A DNA stretch of 64,000 nt from Dipteris shenzhenensis (lineage: Eukaryota; Polypodiophyta; Polypodiopsida; Gleicheniales): the NCBI GenBank assembly GCA_047967505.1, contig CM106541.1; one strand, 5' to 3'. Under the pieces are notes generated by a model. The model had not been told where the DNA came from, made no database searches, and saw nothing but the letters and a program-made list of their open reading frames with translations. Numbering within the stretch: the stretch's first letter is position 1; each line of letters begins with the position of its first letter. Shown here one piece after another: positions 1 to 11,999 of this stretch. Made by a program: the position numbers and the translations under genes.

Positions 1-1
1 G

Positions 2-331
2 CTATTGAAAATAGGTGAAGTTGGTTGTGTGCCTCCTTGGTTGGAACATGATGATGTTGTGCTAGCACGCATTGATGTTAGTGATTTGAATAGTCAATTC
101 CTACATGCTGTGATAAGAGCAGTTGATTATGAAAGGAAGCAAATCATGCTAGCATGGCTGAAACAAGATCACACGCATGAGAACACATGGAAGGTTGATA
201 ACGAAGAGAGCTTTTGGAGGGACTGGAACTGTTGCATCATAATAGTACCAGGATGGGCGGTTATCAGTAAGAGGAGAGTAGTGTCATCTAATGGTGAATC
301 TTCTTATTTACCTATGGTTTGGATATCATAA
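2..331 (+). CDS. 3' end of an unrecognised gene, open at the window edge
   Basis: The frame is open from the first bases and ends at TAA 329-331, giving about 109 residues. There is no ATG near the start, so this is the C-terminal part of a longer protein or its last exon. The peptide is mixed alpha/beta in character with many Trp (for example FWRDWNCC). I recognise no domain. It lies 200 bp upstream of the coiled-coil exon at 534 and could belong to the same gene family or to a transposon gene. No function is proposed. Confidence 0.4.
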   Translation, partial: LLKIGEVGCVPPWLEHDDVVLARIDVSDLNSQFLHAVIRAVDYERKQIMLAWLKQDHTHENTWKVDNEESFWRDWNCCIIIVPGWAVISKRRVVSSNGESSYLPMVWIS

Positions 332-533
332 TAATACCATGATATCATTGGGTATGCATGATGCATTTTCATGCAAGCGAGAACAAGTAAGAATAATTAT
401 TCTTTTTTGTTTATTACTTATAATGCTCTTTTCTTAAATAGAAGAAATATTCTTATTGTAAAAACCTATTTTTTTAAATTTTTTTGCTAAGCCTTATGGT
501 TTTATTGAATTGTTGTTCAGGCTAGAGTTTATT

Positions 534-2544
534 ATGTCTTCTCCCGATGTACCGAATTTGGAATCCTTATTGGAAACTATCTCTCAACTACAAAAGACAG
601 TAGAGCAGCTAAAGGGAAATAATACTAGCTCTTCAAAAAGATTGCATGTGGTAAGCTCCATGAGTAAAGAGATGTCCAAAATGCCTCAACGATGCACAAT
701 GCAAACAAATAGTGGTGATGTATCTTTGCTAGAGATTCCTACTTATGATCAAATTTTTTGACCCCCAAAGTTGGCAGATCGTGAGTGTGGCATGCTCTAT
801 GGAAGGGATTTTTAACTACGCCATTGCAGGGATAACCAAAATGTGACTTACTGTAAAAACCATCGTACAGTGCAGTTGTGGGTCAAAAATAATGAGATTA
901 TTATGGATTTACGGCACAATAAAGATGAACAACAAAAAATCAAGGATTTTATTCAAGATAACTATGATCAAATTTTGCCACTTAAGTTTCCCGGAGCTAC
1001 ATACTTTTGGAAGCAAGAAGATGTTTATATGTACTATGTTCGAACAATGCAAGCAAGCCGAAAGTACAAAAAAAGAAAAAGGATCACCTCTTCTGTGGGC
1101 TCTTCAGTGGGATCTTCTATGGTAATATCTTTCTTCATAATGCAAATTGTCTATTATGTTCTTCTTTTATATTTAAATAAATTCACTATATTATAATTAT
1201 TGTAGGAAACAATTGGTGCATTATTTGAGAAAGAAGAACAAGTTTTGCAGGGATATGTAAGTTTGATGATTTATTTTCAAATTTGTATTTCCCTTTTATA
1301 CGTTTAAGTCATTATACATGTGTTAATTCTTGAGCATTTTATTATAATGATGATAGGAGGAAGAACAACTTATAGTAGCTGCATCTATAGAGGATCATGC
1401 TCCATGTCAATATGACTTGGAACACGGTAGTGAAATGTTGGTTCAGGTTTGTATCACATATTTCATATACATTGTAATTTATACTTATTTTCTTGTGAAT
1501 TTGTTTATAAGAATTATGTAAACTTTGTTAGGTAGGAGAAGGTGTTTATTGCCCAGAAATGCCACAAGAGTTAGCAACGACTGAAGATCATCATTTTTCA
1601 GCATCTAAATCTTTCATGGAGTTATTGCAAGAGACAGAACAGGTTGGAAAATTGATTATCGTTGCCATTTTATATTATATCAGTTGAGTTTAATATGGAT
1701 ATCTAATTAGTTTTTTTAATGATTTAGGTTGAGGATTTGAATCAAACTTGCATTCATGAGACTTCGTTAAATCCTGAGGATATGTCAATTGCAAGAAAGA
1801 GCAAGCGCACACCAAAGGTATACATTATACCTCTTTATAACGGGTTTAATGTTAATTCTTATGCATCGTTTTTTTTCGTTTGTCTCACATGGGAATCTAG
1901 AACTTAATATTTATGCTTCTTTAAAGTGGAGTGAGAAGATGAAAAAAAACATGCAAAAAATGAAGGCAAGTAAAGCTGCTAAAAAGCAACAAAGACTGAA
2001 GGTATTTATTATTTTAGTTTTTCTACTTTAAATCATATATCTTACATGTAAAATCATGCATACATATTTGGTAGTTGGTTTCCATTTTACGTTATATAAA
2101 AGATTACTCTTTACTACTTGTTTTCCTTTCATAGGAGCTTAATGCCATCCATGTCGAGAAGGACCTCAATTTTTGTGTTGATATGTCTTCTCAAGTAAGC
2201 TCTTTTTTTAAATATGATGCATTCTTCTTTTTATAAATTAGTAAACAAGGATTATAATATATTTTTATTGCTTCTTTCAGGTTGATGAATTTTGTGAAGA
2301 GGATCAAGAGACAATTCTCTTGAAGTTTTTAGAGATACATACTATTAATGAAATGTATGCGTCTCTAAAGACTAACTACAACATTATCAAAAGAGACCCT
2401 ACTTTCCATGGACACAAAACTGAGCATAGCTTGCCTTCAATGAGGAAAGCTATAGTGGATTGGCTAGTTTTAGAAAAAAAAGTTATTGTAAAGAAGCATG
2501 AAGACCACATTTTGAGTCTTGATGATGTACATGTATCGGAATGA
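534..2544 (+). CDS. Intron-rich gene of unknown function, small phase-0 exons
   Basis: Eight exons can be linked with clean GT-AG borders: 830-1121, 1206-1256, 1357-1446, 1532-1642, 1728-1817, 1927-2001, 2135-2194 and 2281-2544, with TGA at the end. Every intron between them is phase 0 and all join in one frame. The probable first exon begins at ATG 534 and encodes a short heptad-like stretch (LESLLETISQLQKTVEQL), but its join to 830 does not keep frame, so the 5' end is unresolved. The middle encodes Glu-rich linkers and a Lys-rich segment around 1927-2001. The last exon encodes a compact, mostly helical 87-residue piece ending in DDVHVSE. No known domain is recognised. The regular splice sites suggest a functional or recently functional gene. 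It could be a host gene or the accessory gene of a transposon. Confidence 0.5.
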
Positions 2545-2700
2545 CATGTGTGCATTTAGAACAATTGGATGAACTCTATTTTTGGATGAACAATTGGATG
2601 CATTTTGAACAATTGGATGAATAATTCAGTCTTAATGATGTACATGTATCGGAATGATACATGTGCATTTTGAACAATTGGATGAACTCTATTTTTGTTT
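2518..2700 (+). repeat. 114-bp direct duplication of the gene's 3' end
   Basis: The segment starting near 2520 (GATGTACATGTATCGGAATG, spanning the stop codon) is repeated from about 2634. Both copies run on to AACAATTGGATGAACTC. The second copy lies in the 3' untranslated region or just beyond it. The phrase AACAATTGGATGA appears extra times between the two copies. Confidence 0.7.
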
Positions 2701-2929
2701 CTTGATGTCCAATAAGTATGCAAGTATTCATGTTGTTTAATATTTTTATAAAGTTTCTTAGTAACTAGTTGTTTCTTTCTTTCTTTGAAGATGAGTTTGC
2801 ATTCTACATCTTGATTATGTAGTTATCTTTAATTCATTCTAAATGTCACTTTACATTTTTTAATACGATGTATATGGAAATTTAATTGTGTGAGTAAAAA
2901 TTGATTTTGTAATATATAAAATTTATCAA

Positions 2930-3440
2930 TCTCAGCTTTTACTACATAGATAGAGTTACTATAGTGAATCTATTATATAGTAACATTCTAAAGTAAATTT
3001 GCTAGTCTATATGAAAAATGCTTGGTTTTACTATATTGCTAAATTTACTAGAATTAGTCTTACTAGTAAACTTAGAATATAGATTTGCTATATAGTAAAA
3101 ACTTAACTATATAGTAAATTCTTGTCTATATGGAAAATGCTTGGTTTTACTATATTGCTAAATTTACTAGAATTAGTCTTACTAGTAAACTTATAATATA
3201 GATTCGCTATATAGTAAAATCTTATCTACATAGATACTCCTTGGTTTTCCTATATACAAATTTACTAGATATAGTATATCTAGCAAATTAATGTTAATCA
3301 TTTGCTATATAATAAATTACTTACTATATAGACAATCTAGTAAATGTTCAGAATTTACTATTCCGGAATTTTGCTAGATACGTTCATTTGTATCTAGCAA
3401 AATACCTTTTTTTTACTATATAGACAAAGGTTTAGAGTTC
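2930..3440. repeat. AT-rich block with tandem 120-bp unit and CTATATAGTAA motifs
   Basis: A unit of about 120 bp is present twice, near 3001-3106 and 3121-3225, and differs at only a few bases. The whole block is studded with CTATATAGTAA, TTTACTAG and their complements, so both strands look alike. This resembles a MITE or the subterminal repeats of a DNA transposon. No clear terminal inverted repeat or target duplication was found. No coding potential is seen. Confidence 0.55.
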
Positions 3441-3957
3441 CTTGTGGAATAGTACCAAAGGCCTCGTATCACAATTCGCAAGAGCTACATGAGCATCATA
3501 AACGAATTAAGAAGTTGCTTGCTTGCTGGAATCGAGAAGAAGGCTCAATAGGTGTTTTCAAATTGCTCATATCGATCTTTGTCCACGCCTTTGGTCACTC
3601 ATAATGCGAAGAAGGTTCCATCATCGAGGTAGATCATGTGATCCTTACAATGTCTCTGGGTGTTTTGAAGGTAGGGAATTTGTTCCAGAACCAGCCATAG
3701 ACATCACTGTCTGTAGGTCAGTTCAGAAGTTGAAGGGATGGCTTGAAAAAGCACCACAGCATATGAGCAGATGATCATGACATAGGGAGCGATGAGAAAT
3801 CCACACAGGAGGAGCAAAGGGAGGCTATGCAAGGAAAAGAAAACCATGCATGAAGCGATCACAGAAAGAAGCACGCAAAAGAGGTTGATACTATTATGCA
3901 ACTCCGTGTCTATTACTTTGTTGCATCCTTTCCCTTGAGGCACAATAGAGGTCATTC

Positions 3958-6879
3958 TTAGGTCTTCATCATCTCTCCATAGTCATGGGAGAGAGCTATC
4001 CACATCAACAAGAAACTCAAAAATATATACAAGTGACTCTTGTACCAACCAACCCTCGGCCATGCTACCTTCGGGTCTTGCATTTGTCTCACGAAGCCCT
4101 TCAAGGTCTTCATGAAGCGCTCGAGGAAGAACAACCATCGTGCATGCATAGTACCGCATATAGCAATCTCATCCACCAAATGCACTATAAGATGTAGTTG
4201 GCTTGTGAGAATAGAACATGGAAATATCTCCTCCACTAAACAAACCACCTCCACTGACATAACTGGAGCATTCTCAAGCGTGGTGGGATCTATTTCCTTT
4301 GAGCTCACATACTTAGAAATGAAAAAGTATAGCATATTAGCAATATGCATTCAAACTTGCATGGAGCATTGATACGCATCATATTTTGTATCATGTAAAG
4401 TACCTCACAAGCTCGCCCATCTTGTAAATACAATCTTTCACATCTTTTGATGCACTACGTGAAATGCTAGTAGGTTGTATGAACTGAACCCATGAGGAGG
4501 TGGTTGATTAGTTGCTTATAATTATTCACTCACAAATTTAAAAGGAAAAAGACATTATGCACATAAAATACTTACTTGGAGCATCTTGTGCCAATCATGA
4601 GATTTCAAGCCATATAATTGCTCTACACCTCTTTTCTTGCTCTTTGTAAAGGCTCCCTTCAAACACCTCATGCATCCAGTGGGAGTACGAATTGTAGTAA
4701 TAGCACGCTTCACCGTCGCCATTTCTAGCTTTGATAACATCCACGGTGCACGAGGTAAAAAAACACACCCATTTGGTCTCTCTTGTGGCCAAGCTTCACG
4801 CATCCTCCCTGTGGTACATAGATCCTCCCTTATGCCTGCAGAATCTCATGTCCCATTTAAATGCTCCCAAATGGTAGATGCCACATTCTTGAAGATATGC
4901 ATGGGATCAAGCAGGTGATTGATCTTAAGGTGGGACCAATATGGTAAACGATAAAAGATAGAGTATCTAAACAAAATAAAGTGTTAGTGGGTAATCTTTA
5001 TTTCCAGCCAATATAGCACACAATAGATACAAACCCTTACCGACTCATGCCAAGTGGTGGAGGAGTCGTGGAACCATCCCAAATTCTCATCCAATCTCCT
5101 GCGGTGAGTGATTGTGGGAGGAATTCATTCCAAGGGGCAACATATCTAGGATGATCAGGTGGGAGAAATCGATGGTGATTCTCATAGATGACCTTATTCA
5201 ATGCGTCTGCCCGTGAGGCAACTAGCGAAGGACCACAAACAGGACATGCATGGTAATCCAATGTAGTGAGACCTGAACAATAGATGCAATTAAGAGTTGA
5301 AGGTGGGTTTAGGGTGCCACATTCTTTGCCTATTCATAATTAGAAGTGCAATGCTTACCTGAACACTCGCCATAGCCTGATCATAATTAGAAGTGCAATG
5401 CTTACCTGAACGCTCGCCATAGCCTGGGAAGTCATGCATCATCCACATCAAGACTGCTTTGTAGTTAAGGTCTCATGACGAGGGAGGCTTGCTCACATCA
5501 TGCACCTCGATACCTCTCCAAAGTATCTCTAGCTCGTCAATCAAAGGCTCCAAATAAACATCAGGGTTTTTGACTTTATGTTTCCTTGGAATTAGAAGGG
5601 ATAGCATAACATGTCCTTTCTTAATAGCCATAGAGGGTGGAAGATTATAATTCACCAATATCACTGGCCATATACTGTAAAACATGCTTTTGAGACCAAA
5701 TGGGTTCACACCATCCATACCCAATCCAAGACTCAAGTTTCTAGGTTCTTCCTTGAAGCTTGGCCATGTGTCTTCAATATGCTTCCCCGCAGGAGAGTCC
5801 GCGGGAGTTCTCCACTTGCCATCGGTTGATCAACGGGAGGAATGCCATGACATGAGCTCTGCAATAGATTTGCACTTGAACATATGTTGGACGTGAGGGA
5901 TTATGGGAAAATGTCGCAGAACCTTACGAGGCACGTCCAAAGTTTTGAGATCTGCTCTATATCTTGCCTCTCCACAAGTAGGACACTCTCTTGCATCCTT
6001 ATGTAGTCCACGAAACAAAACACAATCGTTGACACATGCATGGATGCGCTTGTAATCTAATCCTCCAAGAGAGGTCACATGTTGCCTTGCCATATCTCTT
6101 AAGGTCGGTAATTTATTCTCCCTTGGAAGCATTTTACACAATAGCCTGCACGTGAAGACCATAAATGAGGAAAAGCATTCGAGTAATTGACCCACTAGCA
6201 TAATTCACCATGTTTGCAAAATAGACTTTAAAGCTTACTTGAGTAATGCATTCAAACTTGCATTGCTCCATCCATAGATGGTTTGCAAGTTTAGTAACTC
6301 AAGGGAGGCACGTAGAACAGAGAATGTGCACCCCTCAAACAGTGGAGTCGATGCTGCAGTGAAAAGATCATCCTGCTCCATGCTATCATCCCTCCCTTGA
6401 TGGACATATAAATCCCGCACCATATCATCAAACACCTCCTCCTCCACGGCTTCATGAGGTAATGGTGGAGGGCTACTATCACCATCACTCCATGCATCCG
6501 TAACGGTCCCTCCTGAAGATCCCACCTCATATCGCCAATGCTTCGCCTCCTCGCGGTGAGCATAGGGCAACATATGCAGGTGTGGCACTGCATCCTGTAT
6601 CAAATTAAAACGGGATCATAACTCAAACATATGAACACCCATAGGTATCTCAATCAACTTTAACTTACAAACCCTTACCCTGTTTATGGTCGCATCCCAT
6701 TCTCCATACTTTGAGATGTGATTGAGTGTAATCCTGCGTGCATGATACATGTTTCCTTGACATCGATCACACATACATTTTATTTTTTGCTCCAACCACA
6801 TTTCGTGATGGTGGATACGGAGGGATTCATCCTCACTGGAGCTACTTGTTGAAGATGAAGACATCCTACAAACAAACAA
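3958..6879 (-). pseudogene. CACTA (En/Spm) transposase, tnp2 family, minus strand
   Basis: Read from 6879 leftwards. A Ser-rich start is followed by a Cys-containing N-terminal part (CMCDRCQGNMYHARRI). At 6200-5830 comes the classic tnp2 block with YKRIHACVNDCVLF, ECPTCGEARYR and VLRHFPIIPHVQHMF. At 5736-5473 follow GMDGVNPFG and VNYNLPPSM, and at 5261-5037 the HACPVCGP block. At 4803-4555 are CLKGAFTKS and GLKSHDWHKMLQ, and at 4350-3958 a DUF4218-like region (LIVHLVDEIAICGTMHARW). The parts are in family order but in several frames separated by introns and possibly lesions, and I did not assemble one intact frame. CACTA transposases excise and insert the element by recognising its termini and subterminal repeats. 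The neighbouring divergent gene at 7628-9088 is the likely second gene of the same element. Confidence 0.8.
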
Positions 6880-6919
6880 CCCAAAAAAATTCCCTCTTCT
6901 TCAAATGTTTAACTTTAAA

Positions 6920-7600
6920 CTCTGTGATGCGTCTAAAAGCACGTCTGTTTGTTCTATGTTGCGCATCTAAAAGCACGTCTAAAACCACATCTACTCTATG
7001 TATTTAGACGCGCCAATAGATACGCTTTTAGATGCACCTATAGACGTGGCTTTTAAACATGCTTTTAGCGTGCTCGCTTCGCTTTTCTTGACATTACTTA
7101 TACTTCGCATGGCTTGCTTGCTTCCTTATTGGTAGATCCACAGTTTCAACGCTTAAGAGGAAGGCACCCACACTTACTTCCAAGCTTAAAGGAGAGGAGG
7201 GCGAACAAGGAGCAGAAGCAACTTTGAAAAAGGAGAAGAACCTTCCATACCTCTATCCAAGGTAAGTCTTTTTGCAGTTGATCTTTTTTGAAAGTTTGCT
7301 CTCTTTGGATTTGTATTTTCTCGTATCCAAAAAACGCATGATCTGGGTATCAACGCATGATCTGGGTATCAGTGTCACGTTTGTGTGTCGGGCGCAATGT
7401 CCTTTTTTACTTTTTAGAAAAGTCCGTCTATCGGAGCGCATCTATAGGCACGTCCCAGAGCGCATCTAAAACCACATCTACAGGCACGTCTAAATGCGCG
7501 TCTAGTCTATTTGCAGACACAGACAGCTGCATCTATAGACGCGCTGTTATATGCAAAAATAGATGCATACTTCCCCTTTCTTCTCAGCTCATTAGTAATA
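6920..7600. repeat. Cluster of GCATCTA / ACGTCTA motifs between the CACTA genes
   Basis: The 680 bp between the divergent CACTA genes holds two clusters, about 6925-7065 and 7435-7575, of short repeats of the form GCGTCTA, GCATCTA, ACGTCTA and ATAGACG on both strands. A few more (GCATCTAT) occur at 9450-9490. In CACTA elements, short repeated motifs of this type bind the TNPA-like protein, but they normally lie next to the element ends. Here they sit between the genes, so they may double as promoter or regulatory sites. This is inference from motif repetition. Confidence 0.5.
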
Positions 7601-7627
7601 GATTTTTTTTCTTTTTTTCAGTTCATC

Positions 7628-9088
7628 ATGTGGCCAGGAAGCGCTTCCAACTCACCTGATCCCTGGGAGTCTATTTTTAGGGACTTATATAACCTTTTAG
7701 GGCACCCTCCTAGTCCTGCGGAGTTATACAGGTATATGACGGATACTCTAAACACCCCCAAGGAGTCGGCACTACAGACTCCAAACCACCCCACACCAGC
7801 TGAGATCACCCCAGCGGAGTCAGCACAGCCCAGCCGGCTACACAGTCAAGGCCCATCTCCCATGCCGTCTTATGCCCCTTTCCCCATACCATCTTATGCC
7901 CCTTCTGCATGCCGTCTTATGCCCCTCCCCCCATGTCGTCAAGAGGTCCTTCTGTCTCGCAAAGTCATCGATGTACTCCTATGTAGTCGAGACTCAATTC
8001 TCTAGCTACGACTGGTCAGCGTAGTCCCGTGTAGTCTCCAGCTATGAGTGGCCAGCATACGAGCTCGACACGACACGGTAGCAGGCGTAGTAGCAGGGAG
8101 AGCAGTGGGGGATGCATGGCACAGTGCTTTAGGAGGGGTGGCGGTGGGGACAATGATGATTCAGATGATTTAGACGTGCATGTGGGTAATGGTACGATAT
8201 TCTATGGCATCACTCAGACAAGAGGCATCTTGATGGATGCACGAGGGAAGGACATCATGGCCTTCATGCACTCTGTAATTGCTAACAATTACAGAGATTG
8301 CTTTATCCACTTCAAAGACCAGCCAAAGAGGTTGGCTGATGAGACCCTCGCTGTTGTTCGCTCTAGGTATCCTAACCCCCCCAATCGCCAATTCACAGAT
8401 AAATGGGCCAAGTCAAAGATTGTTACGATACTTGGCAATAAAAGATCTTCGCTTAAGAGGCAGGCACTAGCGGAGCTTGCCAGGCTTGAGGGAGGTCAAC
8501 CACCAAGGGGCCCACCCCACACCGCTCACAAGCATGAGTGGAAGAAAGCAGTGAAGTCAACGAGGGAGGACCCCAGTCTGCAACACGTGGAGGCACGAAG
8601 GATCCAGATGGAGGAATATGGAAGTGCACATTTCGGAGCAGGGGGTGTTGAATCATGGGAGGCCCAATTTGTAAGTATCGATCTCAAATTATATTGCTTA
8701 TATAGTTTATTAAGGGGTTGTTTCTTTGTACTAATCCCTTCGCAAATTGTGTCGTCTTGCAGCTTGAGATCGTGGGTAGATACCCTACTCCTGTGGAGAC
8801 AGCCTACCATTGCCACCATCGCAGAGGAGATACATGGAGGCACTTCTATGATGATGGGTTGATTATTGAGGAGCAGTATATCCGGGCTACTGGAGTAGCC
8901 CCCGAGGTATTTGAAAGTAATTAAATAATGCCAATATTATAAGTAAAGATTTGATTTTTCATACATTGATATATGTTGTCCCTTGTTTACAGGCCCGTGC
9001 ACAAGACGACGAGGAAGACGAGGAAGGAGGCGCAGAAGGGAGCGTAGAAGGGAGCATGGAAGGGAGCATGAAAGGGAGTGAGGATTAG
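7628..9088 (+). CDS. Transposase_24-like (Ptta/En/Spm) second gene of the CACTA element
   Basis: Three exons join in frame from ATG 8044: 8044-8670, 8763-8906 and 8993-9088, all phase 0 with GTAAGT- and TTGCAG-type borders, giving 288 residues. The region includes PPNRQFTDKWAKSKIVTILG, ESWEAQF and an exon beginning LEIVGRYPTP, a pattern typical of the plant Transposase_24 family that accompanies CACTA transposases. The C-terminus is acidic and ends in EGS-V/M repeats. A Pro-rich upstream segment (ATG 7628 to about 8040) probably belongs to the same protein. It reads into the 8044 frame only through two TAG codons and a frame change, so the N-terminus is either spliced or broken. The likely role is DNA binding at subterminal repeats. 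Confidence 0.65.
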
Positions 9089-11560
9089 TCATAGAAGTAG
9101 TGCTAGCTACTCTTTTTTGTACTTAAAGCCACTGGCTTGGCTTCGTGCCTCTTGTATATACACTCCTCTTATTTTTTGTACTTGAAGCCACATGACGTGG
9201 CTTAGCTTCCTTATTTTTTGTACTTGAAGCCACATGACATGGCTTAGCTTCGTGCTATATGTACATACAAGCACTTTTTGAGCTTTCAATTTTATTGCGT
9301 TTTGGACTTGTAATGTTTTATTTGGAATTGTAATTAAATGCGGTTGGCTGTAAGAATTGAATTACACAATGTGGAAATGGGATTCTTGTAACTATATAGC
9401 ATACACAACATACACATCATTCTGTAAATTTAAAAAAAAATATTATAAAGTGCATCTATCAGTGCATCTATAAACGCATCTAGATGATACTTATAGTCAA
9501 TGGAACTTCTTAAGTGGGTGAAATCTCTGAATCCTATGTGTGATTGTAGAAGTTTCTCAATGTTTGTGTCCAAGAGTGCATCTTTGACTTGCAGAGTTTT
9601 TCCTTTTGTTTGTGCTTTATGCATTCACACCCAAGAAGATAAAAGAACTTGATGCACTAAAATTTTCATTGTTTTGAAAAAAAGGATTTTTCTTGATTGC
9701 TGAACCCTTCAAAAGATTCTCTTTTGGTGGTCTAGTTGGCATACAAACAACCAATGGAGTTGAAGTTGGGCTACTAAGTGATACACTCTTTGGAGCATGA
9801 GAACAAGTAGAGGCAGCAGCAAGACCTATACAAGAATTGCTCACCCATTCAATGCTTATTCAAAAGTTTAAGAACAATAATTTAAAACTTAACATATAAA
9901 ATTTTACTAATGAAAGTATAATAAGTGAAAAGATGTCCATTCTAAAGTTAGTCGTTATAGTATGAGGTAGACTACCAAACGAGAAATGAAAAACAATAAT
10001 GACTCGGTCTCCACGAGAGGCATACAATAATCTAAGTCACAATTTCTCTTTTGAAAATCAGGGCTGAGCCTGGGAGGTCGCCACTGGCAATGGCAAAACA
10101 GAAACTCTGCTACTGCTGCATGTAGGAGCGATACGAAGTCTACAAGGTATGATATCAGAAAGCTCCGAGTCTGCTATTATGACTTAGTACAAGGGTTGTA
10201 CAAGGGACCTATATTTTAGAATTCAAACATGGGGCTGGGCCTAGGAAGTGACGCTGCAATGGGAAAAGAGCAAAAGGTTACTGTTGAGATGCAACGTGTT
10301 TCACTATTGCATGCAGGAGTGTCACGGATACTAGAAGAGCATTGGAAGCAGAAGATCTCCACAATTGCTATCAGGAGATGTGTACAAGAGTTGTGCAAAG
10401 AAACTATTTTACAGCATTCGAACAATAGAAGCGTGAGCGAATGGACGAAAAAAGAGAGAGAGCAAGAGCCATAGCGACAATCTTTGCAAGAGACAAACAA
10501 ACTAAACAAATCTAAACTAAAGTATTGCGTGCAACTTTAGCATAGACGATGGAATTCGATTCGATATCTGTAATTAGATAAGTCCGTCACTCCGTTAGTC
10601 TATTGCAATCCCGTAGTATTAATACATACAGCGAGACGAAGAACATCTGTTTTTCCATTAGTGATCTATTGCAATCCTGTAGTATTAATAGATACAGGGA
10701 AACAAAAAGCATCTACTTTTCCATAGTACAGCCAAATGATAAGCGTCACAAATCAAAACCGTTGAACCAAGAACAAGCCATGCATGTACCTCCTTCCATT
10801 GGGTCAATGGCTTTACCAATCTTTTTGATATCTTCACGAACGATATGTTTCACAGATTTTGGAGTAGAGGGAGATCCAATCACCTAGGGACATGCTTTAG
10901 CAAGCCCTACGTGAAGAAAACGTTCAGTAAGTTCAAGATAAATCGAAAGAAGGAAAGAAAGATGCTTAAATCAACGAAGGAAGAAGTATTGTCACGATGC
11001 TCCACTTCAAACCTTGAAAGAACGCACCGCTGCTGCTATCCATGTAATCTATACCACCCTCCATTGGATGCTACTGAAGTAGAGAGAGACATTGAATAGT
11101 ACCTGGAGAAAGCTTCCACCATGCACGTATTTATCCTAAGCAGGACTTAATCGCAAGGCAAGCAAAAATCTCGTGCATGCAGGGAAAGATCTCCATGAAC
11201 TTAGCAACGGCCTGCGAATTAAATCGAGCCAGGGAATCGAATAGCACGAAGACGAAAGAGTGCCGAACGTGCTGATAAAACATCCTCTCCTAAAACATCG
11301 TCTCCAAACAGAATATCCCCATACACTAATGCAAAGCAATCACCTAACTCTGACACAGAGACAGAGAATCACATCACAGCTGGACCAATGAAAAACAACA
11401 TTGAAATATAATCTAAATAATTCCTATTTTGTGCTTTGTAGGAATCACGCAGTTGCTAAGGCTACCCATCAGGGCAGGCCAAAAAGCAAGACAATACACG
11501 TTTTGCTTTCTTGAAAAGCTTCTTCGCCGATCGTTTAAAGAGGACCACTACGGGATCATG
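9089..11560. other. Mostly non-coding stretch between the CACTA element and the ATL gene
   Basis: 9107-9260 holds degenerate copies of a ~50-bp phrase (TTTTTTGTACTTGAAGCCAC) just after the CACTA gene. 10590-10655 and 10665-10730 are two diverged copies of a ~70-bp unit beginning CTATTGCAATCC. 10060-10160 and 10230-10340 are weakly similar to each other. Short open frames here have no recognisable domain. I saw no clear CACTA terminal repeat. Confidence 0.4.
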
Positions 11561-11576
11561 AACGCCCAAGAGAACT

Positions 11577-11999
11577 ATGAGTCCTGTTGAAACTACAGTG
11601 CTCGCTTGCATCGCCGTGTCACTTATAGTTTTCATTGCAACTGCGCTCTGCATCTTCGTAAGCTTGTGCCCGGACTATCTCTTCCCTATCTCTGCCTCCG
11701 ATGCTTCCCAAGACCCCGCTTCTACATCTGCTTCCCGCCATACAGTACTCGATATAGCGGCCATCGAGGCTGCCTTTCCAGCAGCCCAGTACACTTGCGA
11801 TCCAAGAAAACAGTTGGGCTCATTTCTAGGGGCAGATTGCAGTATCTGTTTAAATGGTTTCGAAAATGGCCAGCCCATAAGAGTGCTTCCCATCTGTAAT
11901 CATGGTTTTCATAGTGCTTGTATCGATGGATGGCTGACGTCCAAAGAAGGCCAATCTTGCCCCTACTGCAGACAACGCATTGAAGTGTCCCGTATGTAG
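11577..11999 (+). CDS. ATL-type RING-H2 finger protein (E3 ubiquitin ligase)
   Basis: Intronless, ATG 11577 to TAG 11997-11999, 140 residues. Residues about 5-30 form one hydrophobic segment, predicted as a membrane anchor. Residues about 80-135 hold a RING-H2 finger: CSICL, then CNHGFHSAC, then CPYC, with the C3H2C3 zinc ligands in order and the Trp of IDGWL that usually contacts the E2. A single exon, an N-terminal transmembrane segment and a C-terminal RING-H2 are the hallmarks of plant ATL ligases, which ubiquitinate membrane or secretory-pathway targets and often respond to stress or elicitors. The GLD motif usual between the membrane segment and RING is not clearly present. This is a short family member and its substrate cannot be read from sequence. 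Confidence 0.8.
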   Translation: MSPVETTVLACIAVSLIVFIATALCIFVSLCPDYLFPISASDASQDPASTSASRHTVLDIAAIEAAFPAAQYTCDPRKQLGSFLGADCSICLNGFENGQPIRVLPICNHGFHSACIDGWLTSKEGQSCPYCRQRIEVSRM

